Shown piece after piece: positions 38,015 to 49,000 of a stretch of 52,122 bases of DNA. The DNA lies in assembly GCA_022447275.1 (NCBI GenBank), contig JAKVBK010000022.1, positions 1 through 52,122 of the forward strand, in the 5' to 3' direction. Position 1 is the first letter of the stretch; every line of letters begins with the position of its first letter. Below the pieces are notes generated by a model that saw only the letters and a list, made by a program, of their open reading frames with translations, was not told the origin of the DNA and made no database searches. This DNA is from Oceanicola sp. (GTDB lineage: Bacteria > Pseudomonadota > Alphaproteobacteria > Rhodobacterales > Rhodobacteraceae). The translations under genes and the position numbers were made by a program.

Positions 38015-39328
38015 TTACAGCACGTAGCGCGACAGGTCTGTGCTGGCGGCAAGCGCCCCCAGATGCTCTTCGACAAAGGCCTGATCCACAGTCACGGCGG
38101 CACCGGATTTATCGGGGGCTGTAAAGCTGAGCTCTTCGAACACCCGCTCGATGACAGTGTAAAGCCGCCGCGCACCGATATTTTCAACGGTTTCGTTCAC
38201 ATCCGCAGCAATCCGGGCCAGGGCCGCAATCCCATCTTCGGTGAAGGTCACCTCCACCTCTTCGGTGGCCATCAGCGCGGTGTATTGGCGTGTGAGGGCA
38301 TTGTCGGTTTCGGTCAGGATGCGCACGAAGTCATCCTCCGTCAGCGCACGCAGTTCCACGCGGATCGGCAGCCGCCCTTGCAGCTCGGGCAACAGATCGG
38401 ACGGCTTTGCGATGTGGAAAGCGCCGGATGCGATGAACAGGATGTGGTCTGTCTTGACCGGGCCATGCTTGGTGGACACCGTCGTCCCTTCGATCAAGGG
38501 CAGCAAATCGCGCTGCACGCCTTCACGCGAGACATCCGCCCCACGCGCATCCGAGCGCGCACAGACCTTGTCGATCTCATCGATGAAGACGATCCCGTTT
38601 TCTGACACGTTCTCCATGGCTGCCTTGGTGACAGCCTCGTCATCGAGCAGTTTGTCCGCCTCTTCGGCGATCAGGATGTCATAGGATTGCGAAACGGTCA
38701 TCCGCTTGCGCACCGTCCGGCCCCCGAATGCCTTACCGAAAAGATCGCCGAGATTCATGCCGCCGCCCATCGCGCCCATGCCGGGCTGGCCGGGGATTTC
38801 CATCCCGCCCAACGGGTTGGAGGTGTCGGCAACGTCCAGCTCGATGACAGTGTCATCCAGTTCGCCCCGCTTAAGCTTGTCGCGGAACATGCGCAGGGTG
38901 CCATCGCGCGCACCTTCTCCGGCGATGGCCCGCAAGACGCGCTCTTCGGCGGCGTCATGGGCTCGGGCCTTGACGTCATCGCGCATCTGCTCCCGCGTCT
39001 GGGTAATCGCAGCTTCGACGAGATCGCGGATGATCTGCTCCACGTCGCGGCCGACATAGCCAACTTCGGTAAACTTGGTGGCCTCAACCTTCAGGAAGGG
39101 CGCGCGCGCCAGTTTGGCCAGCCGGCGCGAGATCTCTGTTTTGCCGACACCCGTGGGGCCGATCATCAGGATATTCTTCGGATAGACTTCTTCGCGCAGA
39201 TCATCGGACAGCCGCTTGCGCCGCCAGCGATTGCGCAGGGCAACAGCCACGGCGCGCTTTGCGTCTTTCTGGCCGATAATGAAACGATCCAGCTCCGAGA
39301 CGATTTCACGGGGGGTCAGGTCGGTCAT
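38015..39328 (-). CDS. hslU: HslUV protease ATPase subunit HslU
   Basis: 437 residues. HslU is the AAA+ unfoldase that feeds substrates to the HslV peptidase. Walker A is GPTGVGKT (57-64) and the pore loop GYVG lies at 90-93. An inserted I domain (about 110-235) contains a Gly/Met-rich flexible stretch, [16 protein letters not shown]. Walker B is [13 protein letters not shown]. The C-terminal DLSRYVL is the tail that docks on HslV. It overlaps the upstream membrane protein gene by ATGA. Confidence 0.97.
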   Translation of the reverse strand: MTDLTPREIVSELDRFIIGQKDAKRAVAVALRNRWRRKRLSDDLREEVYPKNILMIGPTGVGKTEISRRLAKLARAPFLKVEATKFTEVGYVGRDVEQIIRDLVEAAITQTREQMRDDVKARAHDAAEERVLRAIAGEGARDGTLRMFRDKLKRGELDDTVIELDVADTSNPLGGMEIPGQPGMGAMGGGMNLGDLFGKAFGGRTVRKRMTVSQSYDILIAEEADKLLDDEAVTKAAMENVSENGIVFIDEIDKVCARSDARGADVSREGVQRDLLPLIEGTTVSTKHGPVKTDHILFIASGAFHIAKPSDLLPELQGRLPIRVELRALTEDDFVRILTETDNALTRQYTALMATEEVEVTFTEDGIAALARIAADVNETVENIGARRLYTVIERVFEELSFTAPDKSGAAVTVDQAFVEEHLGALAASTDLSRYVL

Positions 39329-40425
39329 GCGATATCTTCTTTTTCTTGTGTCTCGATCAGATCATAGGGCGGAAGGCGGTCCTTGCCCGGAAAGGCGGGC
39401 AGGGCGCGCATCAGGCCGCGGCGCAAGCGTTCCCATTGGGCGCCCAGCAGCACAAGCCCTGCACCCAGCACGAAAATACCTGCAGCAGCGCCCCCTTCCA
39501 ATACAACAAAGGCCAGCGCAACCACATAGCCAACCCCGGACACGAGGAAGGAGCGGCGATCAATGGCAATCGCAAAGAGTGCCATCGCCACAATGAATGC
39601 CAGCAGCGCAGCATAGGCTGCACCTGCCCCTGTCTCGAACAGGGTGAGGGCGACGGTGTTGATGATGGCGGGGGCTGAAACCACGTGCAGCCAGAATCCA
39701 GAGGCCGCGCGCCGCGTGACCCGGTGCGGGTCTGACATGTCAAACCACATCGCAGCAGCCAGCCCGATCAGACCCATCACAACGGTGATCCAAGCAAACG
39801 GCCCATTGTTGGACAGCAGGAACAAATCATCGATTGCTGGCAGGCCCGCCCCTTGGTGCACGAACACCGCGCCCACGCTGGCAAAAGCGCCAATCGCGAT
39901 CAGGGCCACCGCAAACGGGATGCGATACAGCCAATACCAGAGCACCATGGAGAGCGTGGCCGTACCCGCGGTGAAGGCGGCGCGCTCTGTCCAGTTCAGG
40001 CCGAGCTCCCAGCCGAGTGTCGCCCCCAGTTGGAGCGCGGAGAGGGCAAACATCACTGTCAGCGCGATCGAGGGAGCAACCATGCGCCGCTTCAGGGTGA
40101 AATAGCGCGCGGCAAAAACCAAGGCGGCCATCGCGACCGCCGCATAGGCTGCTGCGGTTGCGCCTGCGGCCCCCAAGGCGCCAATCATCTCAAGCCCGGT
40201 CAGTCCGACCCAGCCAAGATAGAGGATGGACAGGCCAACCACGATGAAGATCTCGTTGAAGCCCTTGAACAGCTCAAACGGTTCTTCCTGGGGGCCAAGC
40301 GTGGACCTTGTGCCAGCGCGATCCTGGGCCAGGGCTGTCAGCGAGGCGGCTTGTGCCTCGGTGATCATCCCCGCACCCACGGCAGCGCGCAGGTCATCCC
40401 GGTTGAGGCCGGTCGTGATCATCAT
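39325..40425 (-). CDS. Polytopic membrane protein within the hslVU operon
   Basis: 366 residues from one of two adjacent ATGs (40425/40422) with GGGAG upstream. The N-terminal ~75 residues are soluble ([18 protein letters not shown]) and contain [23 protein letters not shown] leading into the membrane. About 10-11 hydrophobic helices follow, with a short cytoplasmic C-terminus ending TQEKEDIA. The N-terminal helix-plus-membrane plan resembles DUF2157-type proteins, but I cannot name a family securely. It is joined to hslU by an ATGA overlap and lies 95 bp after hslV, so it is placed in the middle of the protease operon. Confidence 0.85.
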   Translation of the reverse strand: MMITTGLNRDDLRAAVGAGMITEAQAASLTALAQDRAGTRSTLGPQEEPFELFKGFNEIFIVVGLSILYLGWVGLTGLEMIGALGAAGATAAAYAAVAMAALVFAARYFTLKRRMVAPSIALTVMFALSALQLGATLGWELGLNWTERAAFTAGTATLSMVLWYWLYRIPFAVALIAIGAFASVGAVFVHQGAGLPAIDDLFLLSNNGPFAWITVVMGLIGLAAAMWFDMSDPHRVTRRAASGFWLHVVSAPAIINTVALTLFETGAGAAYAALLAFIVAMALFAIAIDRRSFLVSGVGYVVALAFVVLEGGAAAGIFVLGAGLVLLGAQWERLRRGLMRALPAFPGKDRLPPYDLIETQEKEDIA

Positions 40426-40520
40426 GGTGCTCCCTTCGTTCAAAAGCAGGATCAAGGCGCGGATTTCGCGCTGATCCGCCTGCCTGGGCAGGACAGGTGC
40501 AGCGCAAACGCCGCCTTTGC

Positions 40521-41078
40521 TTATCCGCCGATGCTTTCCACCGTGAGGTTGCCGTTTGTGTAGACGCAGATATCGGACGCAATCGCCATTGCCGTTCGGG
40601 CGACGGCTTCCGCATCAAGATCGGTTTCCATCAGGCCGCGCGCCGCGGCGAGGGCGAAATTTCCGCCCGAGCCGATGGCGGCAATGTCATGTTCAGGCTC
40701 CAACACGTCACCTGCACCCGTAACAACCAGCAGCGTCTCGCCATCGGTCACGATCAGCATCGCTTCCAGCTTTTGCAGATACTTGTCGGTGCGCCAATCC
40801 TTGGCCAATTCCACGCAGGCACGGGCCAGTTGCCCTGGTGTGGCCTCCAGCTTGGCTTCCAGCCGCTCCAGCAGGGTGAAGGCATCTGCCGTGGATCCGG
40901 CAAAGCCGCACACCACATCTTTGCCGCCGGGGCTGAGCCGCCTCACTTTGCGCGCAGAGCCTTTGATCACAGTCTGTCCAAGGCTCACTTGCCCATCGCC
41001 CGCGACGACAACTTTTCCGCCGCGCTTCACGCCTATAATCGTTGTTCCGTGCCAGCCGGGCCATGAATTGTCGTGCAT
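40521..41078 (-). CDS. hslV: HslUV protease peptidase subunit HslV
   Basis: 185 residues from the ATG at 41078, with AAGGAAGG upstream. HslV is the proteasome-like threonine peptidase of the HslUV complex. The propeptide [11 protein letters not shown] precedes [20 protein letters not shown]; the catalytic N-terminal Thr would be exposed after processing at [27 protein letters not shown] and [28 protein letters not shown] are typical. Alphaproteobacterial HslV often has such a longer propeptide than E. coli. It is divergent from the glycosyltransferase-like gene. Confidence 0.97.
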   Translation of the reverse strand: MHDNSWPGWHGTTIIGVKRGGKVVVAGDGQVSLGQTVIKGSARKVRRLSPGGKDVVCGFAGSTADAFTLLERLEAKLEATPGQLARACVELAKDWRTDKYLQKLEAMLIVTDGETLLVVTGAGDVLEPEHDIAAIGSGGNFALAAARGLMETDLDAEAVARTAMAIASDICVYTNGNLTVESIGG

Positions 41079-41159
41079 TTGCCTTCCTTTCACCGTCTCT
41101 TTCATATGGAGAAGGGGTCTATCCGTCACAAGGGTGACTCTGAAGGATCTGGAGATTTC

Positions 41160-42101
41160 ATGCCCCGACCCGACGTCCTTGCCTTTTATACCAATGAAGG
41201 TGGGTATCTGCGCGCAAAGCAAGGGATAAGCCCGATCGCTGACATTCTGGGGCGGATTGCGCGCGCCAATCAGTTGCAGTTTCAGGTCTATGACAAGGGC
41301 AGCCTCCAGATCAGCGCCGCCAAGGCGCGGCATGAATATGCGCTGGGCCGGTTTGTGGAACCCTGGAACAAGAATGTTCTGGTGCTGCGGCCCGCCTATC
41401 TTCCGCGGTTTCAGCGCATTGAGAAAAGCAGCCGTCGGCATGCGTTTGAAGTTGCCAAACGCCGCTTTAATCCCGCTGGGCTTGATCTCGATCAGGCACG
41501 CAAATTTGTGAAAAATACCAAGCGGATAAGGTATGGATCAGACATGCCCGAACCGCGTGACGAAGGCTATATCTACGTTCCTTTGCAAGGGGGATTGCTG
41601 GACGATCTGGAGACGCGCTTTTGCAGCCCGATCGACATGCTGCGCGCCACGGCGCAGCGGGCGGAAGGCCGCGATGTGGTGGTCAGCCTGCATCCCAAGT
41701 CCAACCACAATGCGGTGCAGATGGCAGCCCTGTCAGAGCTGTGCCGCGCACATCCCAATATTCGCATCGAGGATGGCCCTGCGACGCGCTGGATTCCGGG
41801 ATGCCACTACATCGTCACCCAGCATTCAGGCGCCGCCTTTGAGGGGTTTTTCTGGGGAAAGCCCGCCATGCTGTTTGAGAAGGTAGATTTTCATCATATT
41901 TGCGCGAAACCGCATGCGGTTGGGCTTGATGGCGCATTCGAGCAGATCGCGGAGATGGCCCTCGATCCACCCCCTTTTGAGCAATATCTGGCGTGGTTTT
42001 TACGGGACAATTGCGTGAACCCGGAAAACCCTCAGGCCATCAAACGCGTGCTGGCCATCCTGCGGCGGCGGGGATGGGAACTGCCCTACGATCCGATATA
42101 A
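41160..42101 (+). CDS. Capsule polysaccharide (KpsC/KpsS)-type glycosyltransferase-like protein
   Basis: 313 residues from the ATG at 41160 (GGAG upstream). [29 protein letters not shown] and [21 protein letters not shown] give the PLQ...HP...(S/G)xxxFEgxxxGKP pattern of capsule-type beta-Kdo or related GT-B transferases. There is no signal peptide or membrane segment. It is about half the size of KpsC, and no other capsule genes are nearby. Substrate and product are unknown. It is flanked by divergent hslV and a terminator shared with trxA, so it is transcribed alone. Confidence 0.6.
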   Translation: MPRPDVLAFYTNEGGYLRAKQGISPIADILGRIARANQLQFQVYDKGSLQISAAKARHEYALGRFVEPWNKNVLVLRPAYLPRFQRIEKSSRRHAFEVAKRRFNPAGLDLDQARKFVKNTKRIRYGSDMPEPRDEGYIYVPLQGGLLDDLETRFCSPIDMLRATAQRAEGRDVVVSLHPKSNHNAVQMAALSELCRAHPNIRIEDGPATRWIPGCHYIVTQHSGAAFEGFFWGKPAMLFEKVDFHHICAKPHAVGLDGAFEQIAEMALDPPPFEQYLAWFLRDNCVNPENPQAIKRVLAILRRRGWELPYDPI

Positions 42102-42102
42102 A

Positions 42103-42130
42103 AAAGGACGCTGCAAGGGCAGCGTCCTTT
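42103..42130. terminator. Bidirectional Rho-independent terminator
   Basis: AAAGGACGCTGC and GCAGCGTCCTTT form a perfect 12-bp stem with a 4-nt loop. It starts 2 nt after the stop of the glycosyltransferase-like gene. On minus it is followed by a T-run (TTTTT with the stem), which suits trxA; on plus by GTTTG. Confidence 0.9.
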
Positions 42131-42175
42131 GTTTGCCATCTGGCTGGCCCATAGGCCTACGTCCAAAGCTGTGGC

Positions 42176-42496
42176 TTAGATCGCGCTTTCGATCCAGCTT
42201 TTCAGCGCGGCCTTTGGGGCGGCGCCCGTCTTGTTGGAAACGGCTTGGCCGTCCTTGAACAGGAACAGAGCCGGGATGCCGCGCACATGTAGCGAAGCGG
42301 CCGTATCCATGTTTTCGTCAACGTTGACCTTCACGATCTTCACCTGGCCGGCCATCTCGTCGGACAGCTCTTCCAGCGCGGGGCCGATCTGCTTGCAGGG
42401 GCCGCACCATTCGGCCCAGAAATCGACGACAACGGGAATTTCAGACTTCAGAACTTCTGCTTCGAAGTTTGCGTCAGTGGCAGCAACGGTCGCCAT
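42176..42496 (-). CDS. trxA: Thioredoxin
   Basis: 106 residues, a complete single-domain thioredoxin. The redox site is [13 protein letters not shown] (Cys31 and Cys34), with the buried Asp at 25 (VVVDFWA) and the cis-Pro loop RGIPALFLF. It reduces ribonucleotide reductase, Msr and other cytoplasmic targets. TAGGAGA lies just upstream of the ATG. It ends in the terminator at 42103-42130. It follows addA after ~100 bp. Confidence 0.97.
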   Translation of the reverse strand: MATVAATDANFEAEVLKSEIPVVVDFWAEWCGPCKQIGPALEELSDEMAGQVKIVKVNVDENMDTAASLHVRGIPALFLFKDGQAVSNKTGAAPKAALKSWIESAI

Positions 42497-42598
42497 GGGC
42501 GTCTCCTAAGTTCGGGTGCGCCGGATCGGGCGCGGATGTGCGGGCGCGCGGGGTGCGCGTCTGTCAGGGGCAGAACCTATGAACGCGGCCCGCCCGGG

Positions 42599-45500
42599 TC
42601 AAGGCAAGCTGGCCCGCGACAGCGCTTCATCTGCAAGGTTGCGCGGAATTGACATCACTGTGGCGGTTTTCGTCCACAGGATTGCAAGCGCGATGGTGTG
42701 ATCAGGGTAGATGGCCGAAAGGGCTGCGCCATAGGCCCCCATCTGGCGCAAAAGCCCTTCGGGCACTGCGCCGGGGTCGCCAGGCACCTGAGCGTTTGAT
42801 TTGTAATCCACCGCAAGCACGGTGTCTTCGCGGATCACAAGCCTGTCAATAATGCCGTGAACCGGCCCGATCTCGGGCAGGGTGGCCGCAAAGGGCACCT
42901 CCGCCAGCGTGCCGGGCTCAAAGAGATGGGACAGGCCCGGCGCATCAAGAACCGCCAGCGCCTCTGCTGTCAGCTCCGCTGCAAGGCTGGGCGCCAGCTC
43001 CGCGTCGAAACTGGCCAGCAGGGCGGGGGCCTGCTTTGCGCGCAGCGACGGATCGATCTCTGGCAGCAGCTCCAGCAGGTGGTGCAGGGCGGATCCGCGC
43101 CGCATCGCTGCCTCACTGTCAAGCCCATCGCCCGGCAAGGCTTTGGCGCCGCCCAGATCAGAGGGTGCTTTGGGGGCAGGGGCGCGCGCGGGCGGAACAA
43201 CCGGATCCAACGCATGGGGCGGCAGAACGGGCCCATCCGATGGATGCCGTGTCGCGCTTTCGGCAGGCTCAGGGTCGGATCCAGAAGTTGGCCCCACCGG
43301 CCAGCCCGTCCCACCCAGCCGCATCCCTTGCCCAGCAGGCGTTTCAAGACGGTCCACGGGCAGTTGCTGCAAAGCCTCCTCCACATGGGGCAGCCAGCAC
43401 TTCTTTTCTTTCATTGGTTTGCCAGCCCCGCACAGGATCAGCCAATTCTCAGCCCGGGTCATGGCGACATAAAGAAGGCGCAGCTCTTCGGCCCAAACGG
43501 CTTCCTGTGCAGCGCTGAGGGCTGCCTCCATATCTGCCGTCATCTGCCCCTTCTGATCTTTCCAGAGTGGCAGGCCCGCGCCATTGGGCAGCAGCTCTGA
43601 TCGGACCGACTTGGCCGCGCTGCGGATGGTATCGGGCAGGATCACAATGGGCGCTTCGAGCCCTTTTGCGCCATGCACTGTCATCACGCGCAAGGCGGTC
43701 CCGGCGCCTTCTGCCTGGCGTTTGATCTCTGCATTGCCGGTTTCCATCCAGGCGAGGAACGCTGTCAGGCTGGCAGCTTCTTCCTGCTCAAAGCTCAGGG
43801 CCTGGGCCCGCAACGCATCCAGCCCATCCTCTGCCTCCGGGCCCAGACGGGCCATGAGGCGTGCGCGCCCCTTGTGCCGCACCAGCAGACGGTCAATCAG
43901 ATCAAAGGGGCGCAAAAAATCCGCCGATCCCAGCAAATCGCGCAGCACGGACACCGCTTGGCTGTCGGGATGGCCGTCGCGCAGCGCCGCCCAGAGCGGC
44001 AGAGACTCGCCGCGCCCCTGTGCCAGCCTGTGCACCGCATCCGCAGACCAGCCAAACAGTGGGCTGCGCAGGATCGCCGCAAGAGAGAGATCATCCTCTG
44101 GCGTATCGAGAAACTTGAGCGTTCCCAGAACATCCTGAACCGCCAGCTCCCCCTCCAGCTTGAGCCTGTCTGCCCCGGCCACGGCGATGCCCCGGGCCTT
44201 GCAGGCATTGATGATGGCATCGAACAGGCCGTTCTGGCGGCCTTGCACCAGGATCAGGAAATCGCCCGCGTGGATGGGCCGCGCCCCGATCGAACCGTCC
44301 TTGGCGCGCAGGGGCAGCATCTCTTCGGCGATCATGCGGTGCACTTCGTCTGCGATCTGGCGGGCCAGCACAAAGCGGGCCGATTCCTGGCTGACGGCGT
44401 CGATCGGCGCAAACCAGGGCTGCGCTGCGGCTGACTTTTCCGTCTCAAGCGCAGGCCAGAGGTCGACCCGTCCGGGCAGGTCTTCCCAGAAGGCGGCATG
44501 ACGGGGCGGGCCGCCGATCGCCTGGGCTGTGCCTTCGGTATTAAACACCGCGTCTACCGCTTGCAGGATGGGCGCAGCAGAGCGGAAAGAATGCTCCATC
44601 ACGCCGCTGTGCAGGCTGCGCCCGACATGGGTGTGCGCGGCCTCGAAATGCGCGCGCATTTCCTTGAAGCGTGTCGGGTCAGCCCCCTGGAAGGAATAGA
44701 TTGACTGTTTGAAATCCCCGACCACGAAAAGGGTGCGCGTGGGACTATCGGGATCGGGGTCACCGGAGGTGAAATCTTCAGTAAGCTTGGCGATGATTTC
44801 CCACTGGCGGGGCGCGGTGTCCTGCGCTTCGTCGACCAGCACGTGAGAGATCCCGCCATCCAGCTTGTAGAGCACCCATTCCGCGATGCCCGGGCTGTGC
44901 AAAAGCCGGTGGGTGTGTTCGATCAGATCGTCGAAGTCGAGCACGCCGCGCGCCCGCTTTGCGGCATCAAGGCGTTTCAGGAATGCGGCTGCGAAAGCGT
45001 GCAAGGCCACCATGCGCTCCATGGCACGGTACCCTTTGCGCAGGGCACTGGCTTCTTCGGCGCGGTCGAGGAGCGCTTCAAATGCCGGCAGAAGGGGGCC
45101 AAGACAGGCTTTGCCGCCTTGGGTGATCGGGCTCGTGCGGCGTGTCCCGGTCTTGGTCAGGGCCACATCCAGAAGTATCTCCAGCTTCTGATCGGGGGCG
45201 GCGGCGGCCGCTGAGGCAAGCTTTGCCCCCAGTTTGATATCCGTGACTTTCTGCGCGCCGGCCAGTGCATCGGCCATCTGCTGCAGCTGCGTATCCAGCC
45301 CCACCGTCACGAGGTGTTCGTATGCAGAGCCCGCATGCACATCGGCCACCGTTCCGATGCGCGCGGCCAGCTCTGCCCGGCTGGGGGCCTGCGCCATGGC
45401 CTTGCGCTCCCGAGAGATCGCTGCGCACAGGCCCAGCATATCAAGGCTGGTGACATGGGTGGCGCAGGCGGCAAACAGGGCGCTGTCCTGCCGGGCGGTT

Positions 45501-46000
45501 TCATTGAGCACGTCCCGCAGCAGCGCGTCCGCCCCCCGGTCATCCAGCTCGCGGAAGGCTGGGGTGACGCCTGCCTCCACGGGGAAACGGCGCAGCAGAC
45601 CTGCGCAGAAGGCATGGATGGTCTGGATGCGCAGCCCGCCCGGGGTTTCGATGGCGGCAGCAAACAGGCGCCGGGCCCGGGGCAGGATCGCGCCCAGCCC
45701 GGTGTCTGGAACGCCCAGGTCGGCGAGGGCCTGGCGCAGGGCGTCATCGGGCAGCATGGCCCATTCCCCGAGCCGGTCGAACAGGCGATTTTGCATCTCT
45801 GCCGCAGCGGCCTTGGTGTAGGTCAGGCACAGGATGGATTGCGGATCGGTGCCCTGCAGCAGCAGGCGCGCCACCCTGTCTGTCAGCACACGGGTCTTGC
45901 CTGCGCCCGCATTGGCCGACAGCCAGGTCGAAACGTCGGGCCGGGCGGCGCGCACTTGGCGGGCGCTGGCCTCATCGCGCATGGGTGCGGGTTCGCTCAT
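42599..46000 (-). CDS. addA: Double-strand break repair helicase-nuclease AddA
   Basis: 1133 residues. AddA is the UvrD-type helicase and nuclease subunit of the AddAB complex that resects double-strand breaks for RecA. Walker A SANAGAGKT lies at 28-36, Walker B HVLVDEAQDTAPRQWE near 385, and late helicase motifs VMTVHGAKGLEAPIVILPDT and LLYVAMTRAEN follow. The C-terminal RecB-type nuclease has IDRLVIREDTVLAVDYKSNAQVP (Asp and Lys of the catalytic site). A Pro-rich linker precedes it. The start overlaps addB's stop as ATGA. Confidence 0.96.
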   Translation of the reverse strand: MSEPAPMRDEASARQVRAARPDVSTWLSANAGAGKTRVLTDRVARLLLQGTDPQSILCLTYTKAAAAEMQNRLFDRLGEWAMLPDDALRQALADLGVPDTGLGAILPRARRLFAAAIETPGGLRIQTIHAFCAGLLRRFPVEAGVTPAFRELDDRGADALLRDVLNETARQDSALFAACATHVTSLDMLGLCAAISRERKAMAQAPSRAELAARIGTVADVHAGSAYEHLVTVGLDTQLQQMADALAGAQKVTDIKLGAKLASAAAAAPDQKLEILLDVALTKTGTRRTSPITQGGKACLGPLLPAFEALLDRAEEASALRKGYRAMERMVALHAFAAAFLKRLDAAKRARGVLDFDDLIEHTHRLLHSPGIAEWVLYKLDGGISHVLVDEAQDTAPRQWEIIAKLTEDFTSGDPDPDSPTRTLFVVGDFKQSIYSFQGADPTRFKEMRAHFEAAHTHVGRSLHSGVMEHSFRSAAPILQAVDAVFNTEGTAQAIGGPPRHAAFWEDLPGRVDLWPALETEKSAAAQPWFAPIDAVSQESARFVLARQIADEVHRMIAEEMLPLRAKDGSIGARPIHAGDFLILVQGRQNGLFDAIINACKARGIAVAGADRLKLEGELAVQDVLGTLKFLDTPEDDLSLAAILRSPLFGWSADAVHRLAQGRGESLPLWAALRDGHPDSQAVSVLRDLLGSADFLRPFDLIDRLLVRHKGRARLMARLGPEAEDGLDALRAQALSFEQEEAASLTAFLAWMETGNAEIKRQAEGAGTALRVMTVHGAKGLEAPIVILPDTIRSAAKSVRSELLPNGAGLPLWKDQKGQMTADMEAALSAAQEAVWAEELRLLYVAMTRAENWLILCGAGKPMKEKKCWLPHVEEALQQLPVDRLETPAGQGMRLGGTGWPVGPTSGSDPEPAESATRHPSDGPVLPPHALDPVVPPARAPAPKAPSDLGGAKALPGDGLDSEAAMRRGSALHHLLELLPEIDPSLRAKQAPALLASFDAELAPSLAAELTAEALAVLDAPGLSHLFEPGTLAEVPFAATLPEIGPVHGIIDRLVIREDTVLAVDYKSNAQVPGDPGAVPEGLLRQMGAYGAALSAIYPDHTIALAILWTKTATVMSIPRNLADEALSRASLP

Positions 46001-49000
46001 CCCACATCCTCCGGGTCAAACGGATCGGACTCGGTCCACTCCCCGTAGCGGGACAGGTGATCATAGTCGGAACTGTCGGTTGTTTTCTCCATGGCTTGGC
46101 GGGCCTGATAGCCTTGGCTGCGCTGGTCATAGAGCGCCATCAGAGCCAGAAAGCCCGTCCATGTATCTGCAACGAGGTCATCTTCCTTATCATACCGTGC
46201 GATGTCCGTGTCCGTGCGGCTGCTGCCAAGGCCGATATAGCCCATGGTGCTGACCGTGGCCGGGCCGGGCCCGATGATGCTTTCGAAGGCCCCGCCTTCC
46301 AGCATGGCGGCTTGCAGGGGCAGTTGCTTGGTGAATTTCACTACCTGAGCCCGGCTGGGCTGCGTCGTCTTATAGTCGAAGATTGCGAATGTGCCGTCGG
46401 ACAGTCTGTCGATCCGGTCGGGCTGGGCGGTGAGGGTGATCGGGCAGTCCGGTGGCCGCCATGAAATGCGTTGCTCCACCACTTGCGGGGTGCCGCCTTG
46501 GGCCCGCGCCTGTTCTCGGGCCGAGAAACTGGGCAGTGCCACGCGGAACTGGGCCAACCACAATTGGCCCAAGGCCGGATCGATCTGTTGGTTCTCAAGG
46601 GCCTGTTCCATGGCCTGCGACAGGGCGTCGATCCCGGCAGGGCCGTCTGGAAAGGGGGTGCCATCGCGGATCACGGCAGCCATCGCATCATGCAGCAGCA
46701 TGCCGCGCACACGCGCATCGGCTACGGGCACAAGCGGATCGAGAGGATGCAGGCGCAGGATCTTGCGGGCATAGGTTTCGTAGGGGTTGCGGATGAGCCG
46801 CTCCACCTGCGTGACGGCGATTGCGGTTGGGCGCTGTTCTGTCGGAGGGCGTGGGGCAGGGCGTGTCGCCCGCGTCAGGCCAGCCCGTTCCGGCGCATCC
46901 ATCGCTGCCACTTCCAGATCGCCAAGCTGTGCCGCCAGGCTCAGCCAGCGCTGGCCGCGTGCGCGCATGTCTGCCAAAGCCCGTGCGCCATCCGCGCCCA
47001 GCCCGCCCAGCAGGTTGGTCAGCCGGTTGAGCCAGCGTGACGGCACGGTTTCAGCCTCATCCCCCCGTTTTGCACGCGTCAGGATCACCGATGTGCCCGC
47101 AACGGCTTGCTGGAAATCATGGGCCGACAGGCCAACCCGCCGCTCTGGGGACAGCAGGCCCAACGCCGCCCGCATTTTGCGATTGAGCCAGGGATCGGGG
47201 CCGGGTTGTTCGGGCCAGCCCTGTTCGTTGAGCCCGCCCAGAACGACGATATCGGCGCTCTGCACGCGGGCCTCCAGCGTGCCGAGAATGATCACGCCGG
47301 GATGGCTGTCAATGCTGCGGCGCACCTCGCGCCCGGACATCAGGCTGGTGACAAGCCGTCCGTAATCGGCGGCGTTCAGGGCACCGCCGTGGGGGGCGGC
47401 CTCGGTGAGTTCTGTGATCAGCGCAAGCGCGTCGACCCCGGCCTGTTCTTCCCAAAGCGCCCCGCTTCCTGTGCCTTCGGGCCCTGCGCAGAGCGCCTCG
47501 GCCCGAGCCCTGTGATTGGCCAAGCGCTGCGTCACCGCAACAGCTGCGCCGGCCTCGGACCGGGGGGCGGACAGAACAATGTCTTCGAGCCAGTCAAGCC
47601 AGACCTGCCGGAGCGGTTCTGAGCGCGCCCATTTGGCCAGTTGCGCGCCGGTGGGTTGGCTATAGCCATCTCTGCGCAGGCGTCGTTCCACATCGCGCAC
47701 CCACAGCAAGTGCTGCCCCCGCGATATCCGCGGGCTTGCGGTGCAGACAAGCGGGTTTTTCAGCAGGCCCAGGACCCGGGCAAGCGCCGGGCGCTCCTGT
47801 TCGAGGGCGGCGACCTCCCGGAGGAGACGGCCCGGCGCGGATTGGTTGAGGGGCAAGCCTGCAGAATCGTCTGGCCGGATGCGCCAGCGATCGAGGGCTG
47901 TGCTCACCTGGCGGGTCAATCCCCGGTCGGGCGAGATCAGCGCCACCGTTTTGCCCGCCGCAACTGCTGACCGCATGGCCATGGCAATGGCCTCTGCTTC
48001 GTCGCGCGGGGTGGGGGCTTCGATCAGGCTCAGCCCTTCGGTGGCGCGGGCCAATTGCGGCCGTAATGCGGGCCCGTCGGACAACCATTGGTCTGTAACC
48101 GGGGCGGGCCGCAGCGCCAGTGACACCAACCTGTTGCGCTCCGGCGCCGCAGGGGGGGTGTCTGTCCAATGGCGTACGTCATCCGGCGCAAGGTTTAGGC
48201 TGCGCAGCAAACCCCGGAAACGGGCTTGCGGGTGATCCTCGGGCACGGGGCCGTGGGGGCTGGCGTCGAGGCTTTGCCATACGTGCTCGGGCTGATCGAA
48301 ATCAAAGCCGGGCAGCACAAGGCCGCCTTGCGGCAAGGCGGCGACGGCTTCCATGAACAGACGCGTCGCCCCGCGCGAGGCCGTGGAGCCGGCCACAAGC
48401 ACCGGATCACCGGGCGGGGAGGCTTGCCACCCCTGCTGGACAGCCATCACGGCGGCCCGCAACCGCGCCTCGGCACCGGGCAGTTGATCGGGCCTGTGGG
48501 CGTAATCCGCCATGGCTTGCAACAGCAAACGCGACCGTTGCCAATGCTCGGCATGGGCGCCCATATCGAGGCTGTCCAACGCCGCAGGATCCACGCCTTC
48601 ACCGGCCATCTCGTCCATCAGCGCGGTCAGGGTTTCGGCCAGATCCGGCAGGGCGGCGCGGGGGGCAAGATCCGGGGCGCGTTGCAGCAGCTGCGACAGA
48701 GCCTCGGTCAGCTCCAATCGGATTTGAAGTGGCGGCGTGACCGGCCGCAACCCGGCCGCCTGTGGCAGGTGGGGGATCTGCTGCAGCGTCTTGATCCGGG
48801 GCATCAGGCACGGGCTGCGCTGTTGGTACAGCGCGGTCAGGCGCCGCTCCATGCGTTGGGTGTTGACGAAAACTGTCACGCGGGCGATCGCGGCTTGGGG
48901 CTGGCCGCTGAGCCTCTGATCCAGTCCGGCAATCAATTGCTCTGGGAAATCTACCCCGGCGGGCAGGCCGAAAATCCGGGGGCCCGTATCGGAAAACAGC

